From DRYM01 sp964564025 (lineage in GTDB: Archaea > Thermoproteota > Thermoprotei_A > EX4484-217-1): 32,085 bases of DNA. Positions 30,442 through 32,085 of this stretch are shown here, piece after piece. Where the stretch lies: contig CAZLZO010000016.1 of the NCBI GenBank assembly GCA_964564025.1, positions 1 to 32,085 of the forward strand, given 5' to 3'. Under the pieces are notes generated by a model. It was not told the DNA's origin and did no database searches. It worked only from the letters and a program-made list of their open reading frames with translations. Positions within the stretch are counted from its first letter, which is position 1. Each line of letters opens with the position of its first letter. Made by a program: the position numbers and the translations under genes.

Positions 30442-31122
30442 ATGAGTAAAAAATTAAGCATAGCAATAATACCAATTTTTCTACTACTACTTGCAACAGC
30501 TTCAGTAGCTTATGCTATGTGGAGTGAAACGCTGAAAATAAATGTAACAGCGAAAACAGGAGAGCTTGACTGGGAATTCATGGAAGGTAGTACATTATTA
30601 AAGGATGCATGCGGTCTACAACCAGGATACGGTGATTACGGAGGCAATGACTGGAATGCCACTTATCTACCATCACCTGGAGCTACTCAATTAGATAAAG
30701 ATGTTGGATGCACTAATGTAACGCTAATAGATTCAGACCAAGATGGAGACTACGACACCATGAACATAACATTACATAACGTTTATCCATGGTACTACAC
30801 GCATGTAGCATTTAAAATACATAATGATGGAACAATTCCCTTGAAAATATGGCGTATAATAATAGATAGCCAAGAATTTTACGAGCTAAATGCGCAACCA
30901 TTACAGCAAGGATTAGAAATAGATGCTGACGGAGATGGCCTTAATGATACATTAATTTGGTGGGGCAATAATTTTGGCAAACAGCTTGAACCATGCGAAT
31001 CAGCTGACATAAGCTTAGATATAACTGTACTTCAAGATGCACCCGAAAATGCCACTTACAACATACTAATAACGTTTGAAGCAGTTCAGTGGAACGAATA
31101 CTTACCAGGTCCACCGCCTTAA
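30442..31122 (+). CDS. TasA/camelysin-like secreted fibre protein 2
   Basis: A 226-residue paralogue of the preceding gene, 14 bp downstream with GAGAGG upstream of its ATG. The signal peptide is cleaved after A25 (SVAYA), leaving the same MWSETLKINVT strand. HNVYPWYYTHVAFKIHNDGT corresponds to the YP...N.GT block of gene 1, and the C-terminus has FEAVQWNEYLPGPPP. It has two DxDxDGxxD loops (D97-D105 and D161-D169), typical of calcium binding, and six N-glycosylation sequons. It is probably an outer-surface fibre or matrix subunit translated together with gene 1. Confidence 0.7.
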   Translation: MSKKLSIAIIPIFLLLLATASVAYAMWSETLKINVTAKTGELDWEFMEGSTLLKDACGLQPGYGDYGGNDWNATYLPSPGATQLDKDVGCTNVTLIDSDQDGDYDTMNITLHNVYPWYYTHVAFKIHNDGTIPLKIWRIIIDSQEFYELNAQPLQQGLEIDADGDGLNDTLIWWGNNFGKQLEPCESADISLDITVLQDAPENATYNILITFEAVQWNEYLPGPPP

Positions 31123-31167
31123 AAATAAAGTTCTAGGTGACTATTTTGGCTAAAAATCAAACAACAC

Positions 31168-31173
31168 TTTTTT
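31168..31173 (+). terminator. Oligo-T tract after pilin-like gene 2
   Basis: A T6 run 46 bp after the stop of gene 2, the kind of U-rich signal that ends archaeal transcripts. It would separate genes 1-2 from gene 3 at least partly. No hairpin is needed or seen. Confidence 0.3.
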
Positions 31174-31202
31174 CCTTACATACTTAAAGGAGCTGTCACC
31201 TT

Positions 31203-31805
31203 ATGTTTACGAAAACCGTAATTTCTATTTTACTTACACTTATGATATTATCGACAGCTACAATAGCTTATAGTTTATGGCGTGACGAATTGAAAGCCGT
31301 AGTTAAAGTTTCTACTGGGGAATTAAATCTCAAATTCATATGTCATAAAATAATCGCTTGCCAACATTGTTCCCATAATCACCCGGAAGAATACTATCAC
31401 AGTGGAGAAATAGTTAGTAACGGGAAAAAGTTTGTAGGTAAATTTGAAAACGTTTATCCATGTTGGAAAGCTATAGTAGCTCTTGTAATTAAAAATGTTG
31501 GAACAGTCCCGGCAACACTAAACAATATTAATGTTAAATTACACGGGGATCAAGAGTTAATAAATACATTTCACTATAGAGTTTGCGTTTTCGGTCCCTT
31601 AAGTAAGAGTCTTAGCGAAACCCCCTATTGGGTTAGGCTTAGTTATGAGGATCTAAAAGAACTAATCAGTATTTGTAGAAATAAGGTAGTTTTAGAACCT
31701 GGAGAAAAAGTTATCGTTATAATTCCAATGGGTATAGGAGAAACCTTCGTAAATAGTAGTAATTTCGATATGGAAGTAACTTTTGATTTTGTAGCATCAT
31801 GGTAG
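31203..31805 (+). CDS. TasA/camelysin-like secreted protein 3, Cys/His-rich
   Basis: A 200-residue more distant paralogue. The signal peptide is cleaved after S24 (TIAYS), leaving LWRDELKAVVKVSTGEL, the same strand pattern. It keeps FENVYPCWKAIVALVIKNVG, but lacks the calcium-type loops and has only one N-x-S/T sequon. A dense C47/H48/C53/H55/C56/H58/H60/H66 cluster could bind zinc or another metal, or form disulfides. AGGAG lies 10 nt before the ATG. It may be a minor, anchoring or capping subunit (inference). Confidence 0.65.
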   Translation: MFTKTVISILLTLMILSTATIAYSLWRDELKAVVKVSTGELNLKFICHKIIACQHCSHNHPEEYYHSGEIVSNGKKFVGKFENVYPCWKAIVALVIKNVGTVPATLNNINVKLHGDQELINTFHYRVCVFGPLSKSLSETPYWVRLSYEDLKELISICRNKVVLEPGEKVIVIIPMGIGETFVNSSNFDMEVTFDFVASW

Positions 31806-31811
31806 GTTAAA

Positions 31812-32085
31812 ATGAGTAAAAACGTAGGACCGTTACTACCAGTTGCTCTTTTGCTAGTAACATTTTTTATAACATTCTTTTCTAAGTTAAGTGGCTTAGC
31901 TACCTACATTATACCTTCTACTTTATGGGTTTTCACATTCATTTTGGCTTTCCCCTATAGGAGAGATGGGTTTGCAAGTAGTTTTCAGTTCAAAATAGTA
32001 GTGGCAACTCTAGCCCTATTTTCTATAGTGACAACGTTATTTGTAGGTTCACTAACTGAGCTTGGTAAATCACCTTACATTCATG
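31812..32085 (+). CDS. Multi-pass membrane protein, 3'-truncated
   Basis: ATG at 31812, with GTAGGTTAAA just upstream and 6 bp after gene 3, opens a frame that runs to the window end (91 residues seen). Three hydrophobic segments are visible: about 7-23, 29-47 and 61-82. A basic loop (YRRDG) lies between the second and third. I do not recognise the family. Its position suggests a role in export, processing or anchoring of the three secreted proteins; a SipW-like signal peptidase is one possibility, but no Ser/Lys or Ser/His catalytic motif is in the visible part. Confidence 0.6.
   Translation, partial: MSKNVGPLLPVALLLVTFFITFFSKLSGLATYIIPSTLWVFTFILAFPYRRDGFASSFQFKIVVATLALFSIVTTLFVGSLTELGKSPYIH

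Overview
The window looks like a chromosomal stretch from a thermophilic archaeon, most likely of the Thermoproteota/TACK side. The evidence is a split RNA polymerase largest subunit (A' and A'') with an unsplit B subunit, archaeal-only genes (glycerol-1-phosphate dehydrogenase, CTP-dependent riboflavin kinase, FttA/aCPSF1, ribosomal proteins L30e and L37e), two proteasome beta subunits, TATA-type promoters, GGTG-type ribosome binding sites and GC-rich tRNAs in an AT-rich genome. A genus cannot be named from the sequence alone.

Positions 1-12.9 kb are the information-processing core. The 3' end of a ferritin-like gene and an intron-containing tRNA-Ser(GGA) come first. A long minus-strand series follows: rpoH, rpoB, rpoA1, rpoA2, L30e, nusA, S12, S7, EF-1A and S10. 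The series is broken between S12 and S7 by a plus-strand DUF151 gene, so S7 has its own promoter. The rpoH and EF-1A promoters share an identical 15-bp TATA block at the same distance from the start codon. tRNA-Lys(UUU) lies divergently upstream of rpoH.

Positions 12.6-29.0 kb hold compact housekeeping operons of alternating direction. They cover diphthamide synthesis (dphB), FMN and FAD synthesis (a DUF357-RibL fusion converging on a winged-helix RibK), DNA repair (endonuclease V), both proteasome beta subunits, RNA-end chemistry (UPF0248 converging on RtcA), NAD synthesis (NadM), SAM hydrolysis, RNA modification and ribosome assembly (NSUN methyltransferase, NIP7, MCT-1-like PUA), an FKBP chaperone, lipid stereochemistry (G1PDH), transcription termination/RNA cleavage (FttA), and Lsm with L37e. 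Five convergent pairs here overlap at their 3' ends by 4-51 bp.

Positions 29.0-32.1 kb are accessory in character. They contain a 46-residue single-pass membrane protein preceded by three 9-bp palindromes exactly 11 bp apart, tRNA-Ala(GGC), a decayed fragment resembling the N-terminus of an archaeal integrase, and three tandem TasA/camelysin-like (archaeal bundling-pilin-like) secreted proteins. A multi-pass membrane protein follows and runs off the window. Two of the pilin-like genes share a 40-bp identical block. They carry calcium-type DxDxDG loops and many N-glycosylation sequons, whereas the third carries a Cys/His cluster instead.

The most unusual items are this pilin locus with its operator-like array, the beta subunit with Ala in place of the catalytic Thr, and the dense 3'-overlapping gene layout.
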